DNA of 64,000 nt, from NCBI RefSeq assembly GCF_040802235.1, contig NC_133170.1, positions 46,757,501 through 46,821,500 of the forward strand, in the 5' to 3' direction. Both the position numbers and the translations under genes were made by a program. Each line of letters starts with the position of its first letter. Position 1 is the stretch's first letter. Source of the stretch: Manis javanica (lineage: Eukaryota; Chordata; Mammalia; Pholidota; Manidae). The notes beneath the pieces were generated by a model. That model ran no database searches and was not told the DNA's origin. It saw only the letters and a program-made list of their open reading frames with translations. Shown here piece by piece: positions 24,201 through 38,384 of the stretch.

Positions 24201-24740
24201 TAAGATGGGGAGCATAAGGCCCTTCAGAGTCTGAACGTCAGCTTGTCAGGCTGGTCTTGGATTTGTCAGTACAGTCTAAGCTGGTTGGGTCATAAGGGAT
24301 GCATTCATAGTACTCCAGCTCAGAAATGGGTGATGATAAAATGACAGGTGAGAGAGGATACCCAGGTGAGAGAGGATACCCTTCTCACAGCACTGTAGTT
24401 TTTTGTGTCTGCTGTCTAGGTTCTAAGAGCCACCTATGTATCAAAGTATTAAGGAAATTGAGTTGATAATCAGAACTGCTTGGGGACTGTGAACTCAAAG
24501 CAAAGGGGATTTGAAAACCTCAAGGGATATTTTTTCTAGACTGTGGGGGAAAAAAAAAAGAATCCTTCAGAGTCTCGGTGCAGTGTCCATCTTTTGTGAA
24601 ACCTGGCTTCTTGCTGTATTTGCTGGGTCAGTGCGACGCCAGCACACGGTTCAATTTTACCTGGAATCGTGCCGGCCTCTGTGTCCTTCTCTTATCTCCA
24701 AGGTTACTTAAAACAATTGAGTAACTCAGAGGATTTTAAC
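21300..24740. other. Intron 1, no repeat or exon recognised
   Basis: CpG-depleted AT-rich intron apart from the first ~100 bp. No LINE, SINE or LTR is recognisable over 3.4 kb, which is repeat-poor compared with the rest of the window. There is an 18-bp tandem duplication at 24346-24381 (AGGTGAGAGAGGATACCC twice). Confidence 0.5.
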
Positions 24741-24744
24741 TCAG

Positions 24745-25150
24745 TAGTTTTTAGAGTATTTAGAGGTGTGTGACATCACCATTTTCTAATTTAAGAACAA
24801 TTTCATCATCCCCAAAGGAAACTCTGTACCTATTAGCAATCCTTCCCTATTCTTCCCTCACTCCGAGCCCCAGGCAACCACCTAACCACCTTTTCTCTCT
24901 CTAGATTTGCCTGTTCTGGACATTTCATACAAATGGAATCATACAGCTGTGGTCCTTTGTGACTGGTTTCTTTCACTTAGCATAATGTTTTCAAAGTTCA
25001 TCCATGTTGTACATGTAGATACTATACTTCATTCCTTTCACGTGGCTGAATAATGTTGTATTGTGTGGATTTACCACATTCACCAGGACAGTGGACATTT
25101 GAGTCGTTTCCTCTTTTTTGGCTCTGTGAATAATGAACATTTTGTGTATA
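24745..25150 (-). mobile_element. Old LINE-1 (L1M-type) 3' end, antisense
   Basis: CATACAAATGGAATCATACAGC, CTTTCACTTAGCATAATGTTTTCAAAGTTCATCCATGTTGTA and GTGGCTGAATAATGTTGTATTGTG are L1M 3'-region motifs in antisense. It ends about 220 bp before coding exon 2. Confidence 0.85.
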
Positions 25151-25353
25151 TGTTTTGTATGTGTTCATTCCTCATCTCAGTACATTTTGAATGGATGAAA
25201 GAAAAAGTTTTGGCAACTCCCAAAGCTCTTTGTAAATGACCAATTTACTCATTTTCTGTTAGCTTTACTTCTTTCCATTTTGAGGCTTACTTTCTCTCTG
25301 TTCTTGAAGGACCTTGCTATAAGTCCTCCCACAACTCAGAAAATGATTTTTGA

Positions 25354-27950
<2,597 letters not shown>

Positions 27951-27954
27951 AGTT

Positions 27955-28145
27955 AGAAGCAGGGCAGAGCGTGGGCCCTAGAGACAGGATCTGGACTAGC
28001 TTCTAGGCTCTGATATTTAGTAGTCCTGTGATCTTAGGTTCCCAGTTTAACCTTTCTAAACCTTAGTTTCTTCTGTAAAATAGAGATAATAATGGTACCA
28101 TCTTCATAGGGCTGTTCGGAGGACTAAATATGACAGAGCATTTAT
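27955..28145 (+). repeat. MIR SINE
   Basis: GGGCCCTAGAGACAGGATCTGG, TAGTCCTGTGATCTTAGGTTCCCAGTTTAACC, AACCTTAGTTTCTTCTGTAAAATAGAGATAATAATGGTACC and GCTGTTCGGAGGACTAAATATG give near-complete MIR order. Confidence 0.85.
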
Positions 28146-28149
28146 TTGG

Positions 28150-29398
28150 ATCACATGAGGTCTCATACACTGATACTGTCACTTATAGACTTTGTGCTAA
28201 CATAGGTATTTTTCAAGTCCATTTGATAAACTTTAGGAAAATGAGGTAACATGATATATGTGTTAACCTCTGAGAACTTAATGGTATTGGTAAACTAGAA
28301 ATACTCAGATGCTATAACTGTATACATTTTATAGTAATTCAAGCCCTTTGCACTTAGGTGCTCAATTACACAACATGTACCATGACTGTAGAATTAATAA
28401 TTTGGTGTGGAAACATATTTTCTTGGGGAAAAACAATCTTCAATTTTCAGGTATTACAGCAAAGTGATATAGGATACAGAAAACATTTAAATGGGTATTT
28501 TATTTAAATAATGGTATAAATGAATATGTCTTTTTTAGAGAAGAGGAAGGTTGTAGTTACATCTTTGATGCATTTTTGCTCTTTGGAAATAATTTGTCTC
28601 TTAAAACAATTGACATGCTCCTGTAGTCTGTTCTCTTGATAATGTCTGTATCAGTCTTATTTGCTAGTATATAGTTTGATTATGTCTACAGTGCCAAATA
28701 CTGTTGATTTTATTAAATTGACTTGTCAAGTTCAATGAAACATCTATTTTGAGCTCTTCATTGAATGGACTGTTCTGCCTCTTTCATATGTTGACACGTA
28801 AATGTGATTTTAAATCACATTTATTCAAATTAACTTTGTGATTTTATTGGACACAATATAATACTGTTGTAGTAATAATCTTTGGTTTTTGTTAGGTTGA
28901 AAGGTGGATTCCAGTATGAACTTTATTATATGGGCTCATCTGAGAGATGAAGTAGTACTACATGAGAATGAAGTAGTACTCTTTATAATCTTTTGAAATT
29001 ACTGTATTTTCTTGATTCTAAACATAATTTAAAAACTTTTTAATATTTCTGAAATCAGTATGTATCTTAACAACAGATGTGCATGATCGTTTAGTTGAGG
29101 GTGTCAAAAATCAGTGGTCTCTTAGAATCACAGATATGTAATAGATATCACCATTTAGAATTAAACTAGGTTTATTATTTGCAATGGCTCTATGTTTTCT
29201 AGATTAGTTCAGAGACTACTTTGAGATTTAAAAATTTTTAGTTCTTAGTTGCATGATGTTTTCTTCTTGAAAATAAGGTCATTTTGGAAGGTTTGGACCA
29301 GTTGATTCAGTTGGTTAGAATAGGGTTTCTCAGGTGACTGAGGAATACAGTCATAAGAGTATATAGAAAGTCATCTATGTGGTATGAAGGCTTTCTTT
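28150..29398. other. Intron 2 stretch, no recognised feature
   Basis: AT-rich. The only oddity is a short direct repeat ATGAAGTAGTACT at about 28948 and 28969. Confidence 0.4.
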
Positions 29399-29410
29399 TC
29401 TTTTCTTCTT

Positions 29411-30991
29411 CTTTTTTTTTTTTCAATTTTTTCAAAAATTTTATTTTGGTATCATTAATCTACAATTTCATGAAGGACATTATGTTTACTAGGCTCCCCC
29501 CTTCACCACGTCCCCCCCATATCCCCGTTCACAGTCACTGTCCATCAACATAGTAAGATGCTGTAAAATCACTACTTGTCTTCTCTGTGTTGCACAGCCC
29601 TCCCTGTGCCCCCGCAACACTATACATACTAATCGTAATGCCCCCTTTCTTTTTTTCCCACCCTTATCCCTCCCTTCCCACCCGTCCTCCCCAGTCCCTT
29701 TCCCTTTGGTAACTGTTAGTCCGTTCTTGGGTTCTGTGCTTCTGTTGCTGTTTTGTTCCTTCAGTTTTCCTTTCTTCTTATACTCCACATATGAGTGAAA
29801 TCATCTGGTACTTGTCTTTCTCCGCCTGGCTTATTTCACTGAACATAATACCCTCTAGCTCCATCCATGTTGTTGCAAATGGTAGGATCTGTTTTTTTCT
29901 TATGGCTGCGTAATATTCCATTGTGTATATGTACCACATCTTCTTTATCCATTCATCTACTGATGGACATTTAGGTTGCTTCCATATCTTGGCTATTGTA
30001 AACAGTGCAGCGATAAACATAGGGGTGCATCTGTCATTTTCAAACTGGAGAGCTGCATTCTTAGGGTAAATTCCTAGAAGTGGAATTCCTGGGTCAAATG
30101 GTATTTCTATTTTGAGCATTTTGAGGAACCTCCATACTGCTTTCCACAATGGTTGAACTAATTTACATTCCCACAAGCAGTGTAGGAGGGTTCCCCTTTC
30201 TCCACAACCTCACCAACATTTGTTGTTGTTTGTCTTTTGGATGGTAGTCATTCTTACTGGTGTGAGAGGATATCTCATTGTGGTTTTAATTTGCATTTCT
30301 CTGATGACAAGCGATGTGGAGCATCTTTTCATGTGCCTGTTGGCCATCTGAATTTCTTCTTTAGAGAACTGTCTATTCAGCTCCTCTGCCCATGTTTTAA
30401 TTGGATTATTTGCTTTTTGTTTGTTGAGGTGTGTGAGCTCTTTATATATTTTGGATGTCAACCCTTTATCGGATCTGTCATTTACGAATATATTCCCCCA
30501 TACTGTAGGATACTTTTTTGTTCTATTGATGGTGTCCTTTGCTGTACAGAAGCTTTTCAGCTTGATACAGTCCCATTTGTTCATTTTTGCTTTTGTTTCC
30601 CTTGCCCAGGGAAATATGTTCAAAAAGAGGTCACTCATGTTTATGTCTAAGAGATTTTTGCCAATGTTTTTTTCTAAGAGTTTCATGGTTTCATGACTTA
30701 TATTCAAGTCTTTGATCCATTTCGAATTTACTTTTGTGTATGGGGTTAGACAGTGATCCAGTTTCATTCTCTTACATGTAGCTGTCCAGTTTTGCCAGCA
30801 CCATCTGTTGAAGAGACTGTCATTTCCCCATTGTATGTCCATGGCCCCTTTATCGAATATTAGTTGACCATATATGTTTGGGTTAATGTTTGTAGTCTCA
30901 TTGGTCTGTGGCTCTGTTCTTGTGCCAGTACCAAATTGTCTTGATCACTGTGGCTTTGTAGTAGAGCTTGAAGTTGGGGAGTGAGATCCCC
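29411..30991 (-). mobile_element. 5'-truncated LINE-1, antisense, with target-site duplication
   Basis: A T-run (the reverse of poly(A)) from 29411 leads into the family 3' end (GGTATCATTAATCTACAATT), the 3'UTR, and ORF2 C-terminus reading on the minus strand. Two long open pieces remain: 30210-30842 (210 codons, from [20 protein letters not shown] to NNNKCW) and 29778-30176 (132 codons, with [18 protein letters not shown]). They are separated by a TGA at 30210-30212. The 12-nt TCTTTTCTTCTT at 29399-29410 recurs at 30992-31003. One of the least decayed L1 copies here, hence relatively recent. Confidence 0.93.
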
Positions 30992-31555
30992 TCTTTTCTT
31001 CTTTTTTAAAGTAACTGTTAAGATAACACTGTTGTGAATCCCCATAGTCTACTTGGCCTTGACTGAGTTATTGAATTTTTTTTAACCAAACATGTATGCA
31101 TTTTAAACATGTTAACACATATACACTGTTTTCATTTTTCTGAACCATTAATGCAACTTTCTGATGTTATAATGGGTGCTTCATATCTTTTCCTTTTGTA
31201 TAATTTTTGTATCATATTCTTCAACTGAGTCTAAATGAGTCTTGATCCCCACCTCTTTTAGCAAATGACAGCTGCGTGCCTTACTCTTACCATCCTGAAG
31301 CATTTAAGGTATTAAGTGAAGTTTTGCAACTGAAATTTAGTCTGTATTTTGCTGTGACTTTTCTCAGTAACTGCAGTTGCTAACTTCTGTATTGTAATAA
31401 TCAAAGAAGTAGCACTGCCAGATGGAAAATTTAGGCAATTGTCTAATTGACTTATGTCAAAAGAAAGAATTTTGTCCTAAAAGTTCTAATAAGAGAGGCC
31501 TTTCTGTTTGTTTGACTTAGCAAGGTAATTGCCTGTCTTTCACCTTACCTGTGTT

Positions 31556-31640
31556 TAATAACTGGCCTTAGTTTCCTTATCTTTTAAATGGGGACTGATA
31601 AAATAGTAATACTTAGAGGATTCTGTGAGATTTATTTAAC
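31556..31640 (+). repeat. MIR SINE fragment
   Basis: TAACTGGCCTTAGTTTCCTTATCTTTTAAATGGGGACTGATAAAATAGTAATACTTAGAGGATTCTGTGAG is the MIR 3' half. Confidence 0.65.
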
Positions 31641-31644
31641 TCAC

Positions 31645-33393
31645 TTCTAATAGCCTAAGATCATCATGTCAGAGGTACACTGTGAGTATGAATTATTTTT
31701 CCTCACCCTAAGGGACAGTGCCTGAAATAGCTATCTTCCTTACCCCACATGTCAGGACTGAGAAGCTTAATGCATACCATGATCACAACTTTTGAGATAG
31801 AATTGAATTGCTGTCATTGAAAACAGCAGGACATCTTACAACTGTTTAAATAGCAATTCTTGGTATAATCTTTTCTGTCAAGAAAAATACAACCATTTTT
31901 AGGTAACAGTGGCTCAAAATTTATTATAATATATTGACTCACTGACCAGAGTTGTCAAGTTTAGCAGTAAATCGCTTTTTATATTGAATAGATTTGAAAT
32001 TACATCTGGAGGGGTTCAGGTCCCCTTATAGGACACTATCACAGAAAATTATGATTTGTCAATTTTTTTTAAGCCAAAAGGGACAATATAAGCACAAAGC
32101 AAGATGAGCTATTTGAAGATCCTTAAGAAGTTCTTTTATGTTAAAAATAGTTTTCTTTGACTGTTTAAGCATGTACTTTTAAATGCCTGTTTTTTTAGTT
32201 CTCTTGGTTTAAAAACAATTTATAGAAGTTATTATTTTTCTGGTAACAAACAGTACAGAAACATTTTTAATAGAAAGCAATGGTTTTCTGTCTAAACACC
32301 CTCCCTATCCCAATTCCATTTCCTGAACTGGAAACTCTTTTAGTCTTCTCCAGCTTTAGTCCTTCTGTTAGTTTTCTGTATAACTTAATGTACTTAAACC
32401 TATTTGTTGAATTGTTTACTTAAATAATACCTTTTGACTTTTTGTTGTGAGATCTGAGGATTTAGCTTGTTTACCTGCTCTTCCTTTCCCTCCTTCTAGT
32501 TATTGATAGTTATATTTTAAAAAAAAGGTTATTGTTTGTTTTTCTAAACTAAAGAATATTTAAGACACAATTTTTTTATACCTTCCAATTTCAACAGTAT
32601 TTCTTGGTGCCCTACTTTGTAAAATGGGGATTATTAAAATCCTTCATTCTTTCTTCCATCTACTCAAACCTGTCCTCCATCGACTTTTAGCTGGTTTCTT
32701 TTAGCTACACTTAATTCTTGCTCAAGATGAGTAGCATTTACATTGTGTAGAATGCACCTACTCAACCAGTATTCTGTGCTTTGTAAGCAAAAGACCCGTA
32801 AATTGTTCAGACATTTACTAGAACTAAATATTCAGTGCCAGACCAAACAGGATGTTAGGAATAAATTTCCTACAAGTCCAGTGTCATGATCTCTAGGCTA
32901 CCCAATGAATCATAGCATTTAGGCAAAATATCAAATCTTTTTTTTTTCCCATTAACACCTGTTTCATTATTAAAGTAATTTTACATTTCAGTTTCCCTCA
33001 TATTTTTGGTCAATGATTTTCTTACAGAGATGTTTTTCTTTTGGGATTTCTGGATGTTCTCTCCACCCCCATGCTGCCTTGAATAATGAGTCTTCATTAT
33101 ATCTTTATACACTGTTGTATCCCCGTTGGCTATCTCAACCTGTTTAATTTTCACCTGTCTGCTTTGTCTTCCAGAAATACACTGAAATTTCTCCTCTGTT
33201 GGTCACTGCTTCTTTTTGCCGTTGTTCCTTTTGGCAATTTTTGCCCTGCAGGAGTGTGTGCATGCTCAGTCTGCTGTCTGTAACCAGGACTTACCCTTTC
33301 AGTTTTAAAGTGCCTGTTTATGCTTTTGCTGAAATCAATAAAGGGTGTTCTCCTGTATCAGAGTCTTGAGAGTTCTCTCATTTAATTATGGGC
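31645..33393. other. Intron 2 stretch, no recognised feature
   Basis: No exon. The last ~40 bp (from about 33360) match the flank of the L1 insertion and a related copy near 38385. Confidence 0.4.
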
Positions 33394-33407
33394 CATATGT
33401 ACTTTCT

Positions 33408-35186
33408 TCAGTTAGTATTTGGTTGGTCTGCTTTCTTTGCTGTGATTTTATTTTCTCTGGTGACATCTGTTAAGCCTTAGGAGTGCTCCCGTCTAGAACA
33501 GTCCCTCTAAAATACCCTGTAGAGGTGGTTTGTGGGAGGCAAATTCCCTCAACTTTTGCTTGTCTGGGAATTGTTTAATCCCTCCTTCATATTTAAATGA
33601 TAATTGTGCTGGATACAGTATCCTTGGTTCAAGGCCCTTCTGTTTCATTGCATTAAATATATCATGCCATTCTCTTCTGGCCTGTAAGGTTTCTGTTGAG
33701 AAGTCTGATGATAGCCTGATGGGTTTTCCTTTATAGGTGACCTTTTTCTCTCTAGCTGCCTTTAAAACTCTTTCCTTGTCCTTGATCTTTGCCATTTTAA
33801 TTATTATGTGTCTTGGTGTTGTCCTCCTTGGGTCCTTTCTGTTAGGAGTTCTGTGTATTTCCGTGGTCTGTTCGATTATTTCCTCCCCCAGTTTGGGGAA
33901 GTTTTCAGCAATTATTTCTTCAAAGACACTTTCTATCCCTTTTTTTCTCTCTTCTTCTTCTGGTACCCCTATAATATGGATATTGTTCCTTTTGGATTGG
34001 TCACACAGTTCTCTTAATATTGTTTCATTCCTGGAGATCCTTTTATCTCTCTCTGTGTCAGCTTCTATGCGTTCCTGTTCTCTGGTTTCTGTTCCATCAA
34101 TGGCCTCTTGCATCTTATCCATTCTGCTTATAAATCCTTCCAGAGTTTGTTTCACTTCTGTAATCTCCTTCCAGACATCTGTAATCTCCATCCGGACGTC
34201 TGTAATCTCCCTCCGGACTTCATCCCTTAGCTCTTGTATATTTGTCTGCATCTCCGTCAGCATGTTTATGATTTTTATTTTGAATTCTTTTTCAGGAAGA
34301 CTGGTTAGGTCTGTTTCCTTCTCAGGTGTTGTCTCTGTTATCTTTGCCTGAAATTTTGCTCTTTCATGGCAATAGAGATAGTTCGCAGAGCTGGCACGAG
34401 TGACGGCTGGAAGAACTTCCCTTCTTGTTGGTTTGTGGCCTTCCTCTCCTGGAAGAACAGTGACCTCTAGTGGCTTGTGCTGGGCAGCTGCGCGCAGACG
34501 GGGCTTCTGATTCTTGCCTGGCCGCTATGGAGTTTATCTCCGCTGTTGCTGTGGGTGTGGCCTTCCTCGGGCTGCTGCTCCCATATGGTGGAGCTGTGTT
34601 GGAGGGGGAATGGCTGGGAGGCTATTTATCTCTGTGAGGGGCCTCCGTGCTCCCTGCTGCCCAGGGGGTTAGAGTGCCCAGAGTTCCCCAGATTCCCTGC
34701 CTCTGTACTAAGTGTCCCAGGACGCTTCTGTCCAGCAGTGTGGTCCCTGTTCCTTTAAGACTTCCAAAAAGCACTTGCTTTTCTTTGTCCCCAGGGCGCC
34801 AGCTGTGGGGACCCGCTCACAGGTCTTACTGTCCTGTTTCCCTGTTATCCAGGACCCCACGCATGCACTGTGTCTGCACTCTGGTGTGGATGGCTAGAGC
34901 TGGGTATTTAGCAGTCCTGGGCTCCCTCTCCCTCCCGGCTCCGACTCCTCTCCTCCCGCCCGGAGCTGGGGGGAGGGGCGCTTGGGTCCCGCCGGGCTGG
35001 GGCTTGTATCTTACCCCCTTCGCAAGGCGCTGGGTTCTCGCAGGTGTGGATGTGGTCTGGATGTTGTCCTGTGTCTTCTGGTCTCTCTTTTAGGAAGAGT
35101 TGTCTTTGTTGTATTTTCAAAAATATATGTGGTTTTGGGAGGAGATTTCCGCTGCTTTACTCACGCTGCTATGTTGGCTCCGCCTG
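33408..35186 (-). mobile_element. LINE-1 5' half (5'UTR plus ORF1), antisense, lacking ORF2 and poly(A)
   Basis: The minus strand starts at 35186 with CAGGCGGAGCCAACATAGCAG, a typical L1 5' end, runs through a GC-rich 5'UTR (about 34300-35186) and ORF1 (33493-34263), and stops about 80 bp past the ORF1 stop with no ORF2 and no T-run. The flanks CATATGTACTTTCT (33394-33407) and CACATGTACTTTCT (35187-35200) look like a target-site duplication with one mismatch. The host sequence on both sides joins into one segment that resembles 38385-38485, confirming the breakpoints. Confidence 0.85.
33493..34263 (-). CDS. LINE-1 ORF1 (retrotransposon RNA-binding protein), nearly intact
   Basis: This 256-codon frame encodes an L1 ORF1p-like protein, a trimeric RNA chaperone of the L1 ribonucleoprotein. 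The N-terminal part (about residues 1-85) is coiled-coil with a repeated EITDVRMEITDVWKEITEV pattern. The middle is an RRM-like domain with NNIHIIGVPE (about 92-101). The C-terminal domain carries KPIRLSSDFSTETLQARREW (about 178-197) and RILYPAQLSF (about 213-222). The frame stays open for roughly 88 more codons upstream of the first Met, to a TAG near 34527, including LPEKEFKIKII just before the Met, so the original start may lie upstream and be lost. There is no ORF2 partner in this copy, so it cannot move by itself. Expression is unknown. Confidence 0.85.
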   Translation of the reverse strand: MLTEMQTNIQELRDEVRREITDVRMEITDVWKEITEVKQTLEGFISRMDKMQEAIDGTETREQERIEADTERDKRISRNETILRELCDQSKRNNIHIIGVPEEEERKKGIESVFEEIIAENFPKLGEEIIEQTTEIHRTPNRKDPRRTTPRHIIIKMAKIKDKERVLKAAREKKVTYKGKPIRLSSDFSTETLQARREWHDIFNAMKQKGLEPRILYPAQLSFKYEGGIKQFPDKQKLREFASHKPPLQGILEGLF

Positions 35187-35812
35187 CACATGTACTTTCT
35201 GTGCATATAAGCACATCATATAATCCATCTTAGAAGGAAATCGTATGTTATAAAGATAATAGAGATCATGGCATTTGTTCTACTTAACCTCCTCTTCATT
35301 TTGTAGGATGGATAACTTAGGCTGAGAGAGAGCTCAGGTGTGAGCAGTCTTTTTCATCCCAGAACTCTCAAATTAATGGCATAGCAGAATTAAAATGAAA
35401 GTTTTTGGCTTTGAACTGATTAGTCGTGTCCTACTTCATAATGCCTCACCAACCTTGAACCACACAGCTTAGACAAGTAAAAATTGTATTAGTGTGAGAT
35501 TCCTTAAGGAAGTTGGTGCCAGTTCTTTTGGAGAAGCAGACCTAATCTTTAGTTCCATTTGTTGTCTTGAAAAATAGAATTAAATTGAGAAAGTATTTTT
35601 GTTCATTTTCTTGTTTCTAGGGTATTTTAGTCAGCTATCATCCATATACTATCACAGTAATTACCAGACAGCAGGCATCCAGCTGTGAGCAAATCTCACC
35701 TTTGAAGACCAAGGAATGGAGAAGAAATGGTTTTGAGAATTTTTTTTCTGTATTTGGTTTAACAAAGCCTGTGTTTAATAGTACATGAATGATTGTTAAG
35801 AAGTTGCTAAGT

Positions 35813-37516
35813 GTAAATCTACAGATTCAATGCAATCTCTATCAAAATACCAACAGCATTCTTCAACAAACTGGAATAAATAGTTCTAAAATTCATATGA
35901 AACCACAAAAGACCCCAAATAGCCAAAGCAATCCTGAGAAGGAAGAATAAAGCAGGGGGGATCTCGCTTCCCAACTTCAAGCTCTATTACAAAGCCACAG
36001 TAATTAAGACAATTTGGTACTGGCACAAGAACAGGCCCATAGACCAGTGGAACATAACAGAGAGTTCAGATACTAACCCAAGCATATATGGTCAATTAAT
36101 ATATGGTAAAGGAGCCATGGATATACAATGGGGAAATGACAGCCTCATCAATAGCTGGTGTTGGCAAAACTGGACAGCTACATGCAAGAGAATGAAACTG
36201 GATTACTGTGTAACTCGATACACAAAAGTAAACTCAAAATGGATCAAAGATCTGAATGTAAGTCATGAAACCATAAAACTCTTAGAAGAAAACATAGGTA
36301 AAACTCTCTTCAATATAAACAGGAGCAACTTTTTCATTAACATATCTCCCCAGGCAAAGGAAACAAGAGCAAAAATGAACAAGTGGGACTATATCAAAGT
36401 AAAAACTTCTGTACAGCAAAAGACACCATCAGTAGAACAAAAAGGCATCCTACAGTATGGGAGAATATATTCATAAATGACATTTCTGATAAGGGGTTGA
36501 CATCTAAAATATATGAAGAGCTCACATACCTCAACACCTAAAAAGCAAATAATTCAATTAAAAAATGGGCAAAGGATCTGAACAGACAATTCTCCAAAGA
36601 AGAAATTCAGATGCCAACAGGCACATGAAAAGATGCTCCACATCACTAATCATCAGGGAAATGCAAATTAAAACCACATTTTGATATCCCCTACACCAGT
36701 TAGGATGGCCAACATCCAAAAGACAAACAACAGCAAATGTTGGTGAGGATGTGGAGAAAGGGGAACCCTCCTGCACTGCTGGTGGGAATGTAAATTACTT
36801 CAGCCATTGTGTAAAGCAGTACGGAGGTTCCTCAAAACCTAAAAATAGAAATACCATTTGACCCAGAAATCCCACTCCTAGGAATTTACCCAAAGAATAC
36901 AACTTCTCAGATTCAAAAAGACATATGCACCCCTATGTTTATCAAAGCACTATTTACAATAGCCAAGACATGGAAGCAACGTAAGTGTCCATCAGTAGAT
37001 GAATGGATAAAGAAGAGGTGGTACATATACACAGTGGAGTATTATTCAGCCATAAGAAGAAAACAAATCCTACCATTTGCAACAACATGGATGGAGCTAG
37101 AGGGTATTATGCTCAGTGAAATAAGCCAGGCGGAGAAAGATGAGTACCAAATGATTTCACTCATTTGTGGAGTATAACAACAAAGCAAAAACTGAAGGAA
37201 CAAAACAGCAGCAGACTAAGAACTCAAGAATGGACTAACAGTTGCCAAAGGGAAAGGTTCTGGTGGTGGGTGGGGAAGGTGGGGGAAGGGAGGGAGAAGG
37301 GGAATAAGGGGCATTATGATTAGCACACATAGTGTAGGGGGGTGGGCCCAGGGAAGGCAGTGTAGCATGGAGAAGACAAATAGTGACTCTATAGCACCTT
37401 ACTACGCTGATGGACAATGACTGTAATGAGATATGTGGTGGGACTTGATAATGGTGCGCATCTAGTTAACCACAGTGTTGTTCATGTGATTGTACATTAA
37501 TGATACAAAAAAAAAT
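35813..37516 (+). mobile_element. 5'-truncated LINE-1, sense to UBE2E2, with poly(A) and target-site duplication
   Basis: ORF2 C-terminal region and 3'UTR on the + strand: an open piece 36117-36476 ([20 protein letters not shown] onward), a later piece ending TMELEGIMLSEISQAEK-like near 37150, and a tail TGTACATTAATGATAC plus an A-run ending about 37515. TTGCTAAGT at 35804-35812 recurs at 37517-37525. It is the only clear sense-strand L1 in the introns and ends 750 bp before exon 3. Confidence 0.92.
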
Positions 37517-37525
37517 TTGCTAAGT

Positions 37526-38266
37526 TTAATCTTTAAAAACTGTAATACTGTAGCTTTTGTGTGTGTATGTAGGGGGTTAGGTGAAATGAAAAATCCAAGT
37601 TGAAAATATCACATGAGAACCAAAAGTGGGTGAAAAAATTTTTTTTTCTTTGTAGGAAGATCATGCAATGACATTAAAATGATTATCAACATATTAAGAT
37701 AGTTCTAGCAGAAGAATTGGGTCAAACTTGAAAGCCTCAACCTGCTCCAACCCAGAGGCTTTGGGGAGGAATACCGCTTATATTCTTGTAGCATTTTCAG
37801 GTGTTGGAATAACATCCTGATAATCCTTTCTTCACCAATTGATTGGATCTGTCAGAATGCTTGGATTCAACAATATGATCATCTTTCCATCCTGTATGGG
37901 GATAGTCTAGTACAAATCAGAAGTTGAAACGATCCATAAATAATGTCAGAGTTTCCACTTTAAACTAGAAATTTTGCTTAGTGTTCAGTGTTTAATGAAG
38001 TTTTAATTTAAGATGGAGTGCTGCTTTCGCAGGGTGCATGCGCTGATAATGGCCAATCTTGTTACTCTTTGTAGATGCAGGGTCAAAATTGTGACAGAAA
38101 TTACTACCATGTTGTTAATGTATCGTATGTGATGATTTGTACAGTATTAGTATTTCAGATTAAAAGCATACAAATGGGAAATATTAGTGTAAAAATATAA
38201 CATTTTTGTGAAATATTGAGAGAGTGAATACATTTGAATGTAACTTTCTCTTTCTTTATTTTAAAG
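37526..38266. other. Intron 2 end, no recognised feature
   Basis: Single-copy-looking sequence between the sense L1 and exon 3. The last 40 bp are the branch point and pyrimidine tract of the exon 3 acceptor. Confidence 0.5.
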
Positions 38267-38317
38267 AATTCAGAAGGAACTTGCAGAAATTACCTTGGAC
38301 CCACCTCCCAACTGTAG
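38267..38317 (+). CDS. UBE2E2: UBE2E2 coding exon 3: start of the UBC fold
   Basis: This 51-nt exon follows a good acceptor (a TTTCTCTTTCTTTATTTT tract ending AAAG, with possible branch point TGTAAC about 26 nt upstream) and ends in the consensus donor GTAAGT at 38318. Its first base completes the Arg codon begun in exon 2. The encoded residues read IQKELAEITLDPPPNC, followed by the first two bases of a Ser codon. This is the first helix of the E2 UBC domain, whose basic and hydrophobic face binds E1 in this family, plus the DPPPNCS loop entering strand 1. The sequence is identical to what I remember of vertebrate UBE2E proteins. An exon of 51 nt is easy to miss with ORF-length gene finding. 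The nearest repeat is an L1 ending 750 bp upstream. Confidence 0.95.
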   Translation, partial: NSEGTCRNYLGPTSQL

Positions 38318-38384
38318 GTAAGTACTTACAGATTTTTATTTATTTGTATTTTTTGTGGAGGTATAGTGGACTTGTTGCTTTGTG

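Noticed and set aside
33737..34351. 204-codon + strand frame of hydrophobic/Ser-rich protein
   Set aside because: It is the exact antisense of L1 ORF1 (33493-34263 minus), whose coiled-coil repeat creates the apparent pattern.
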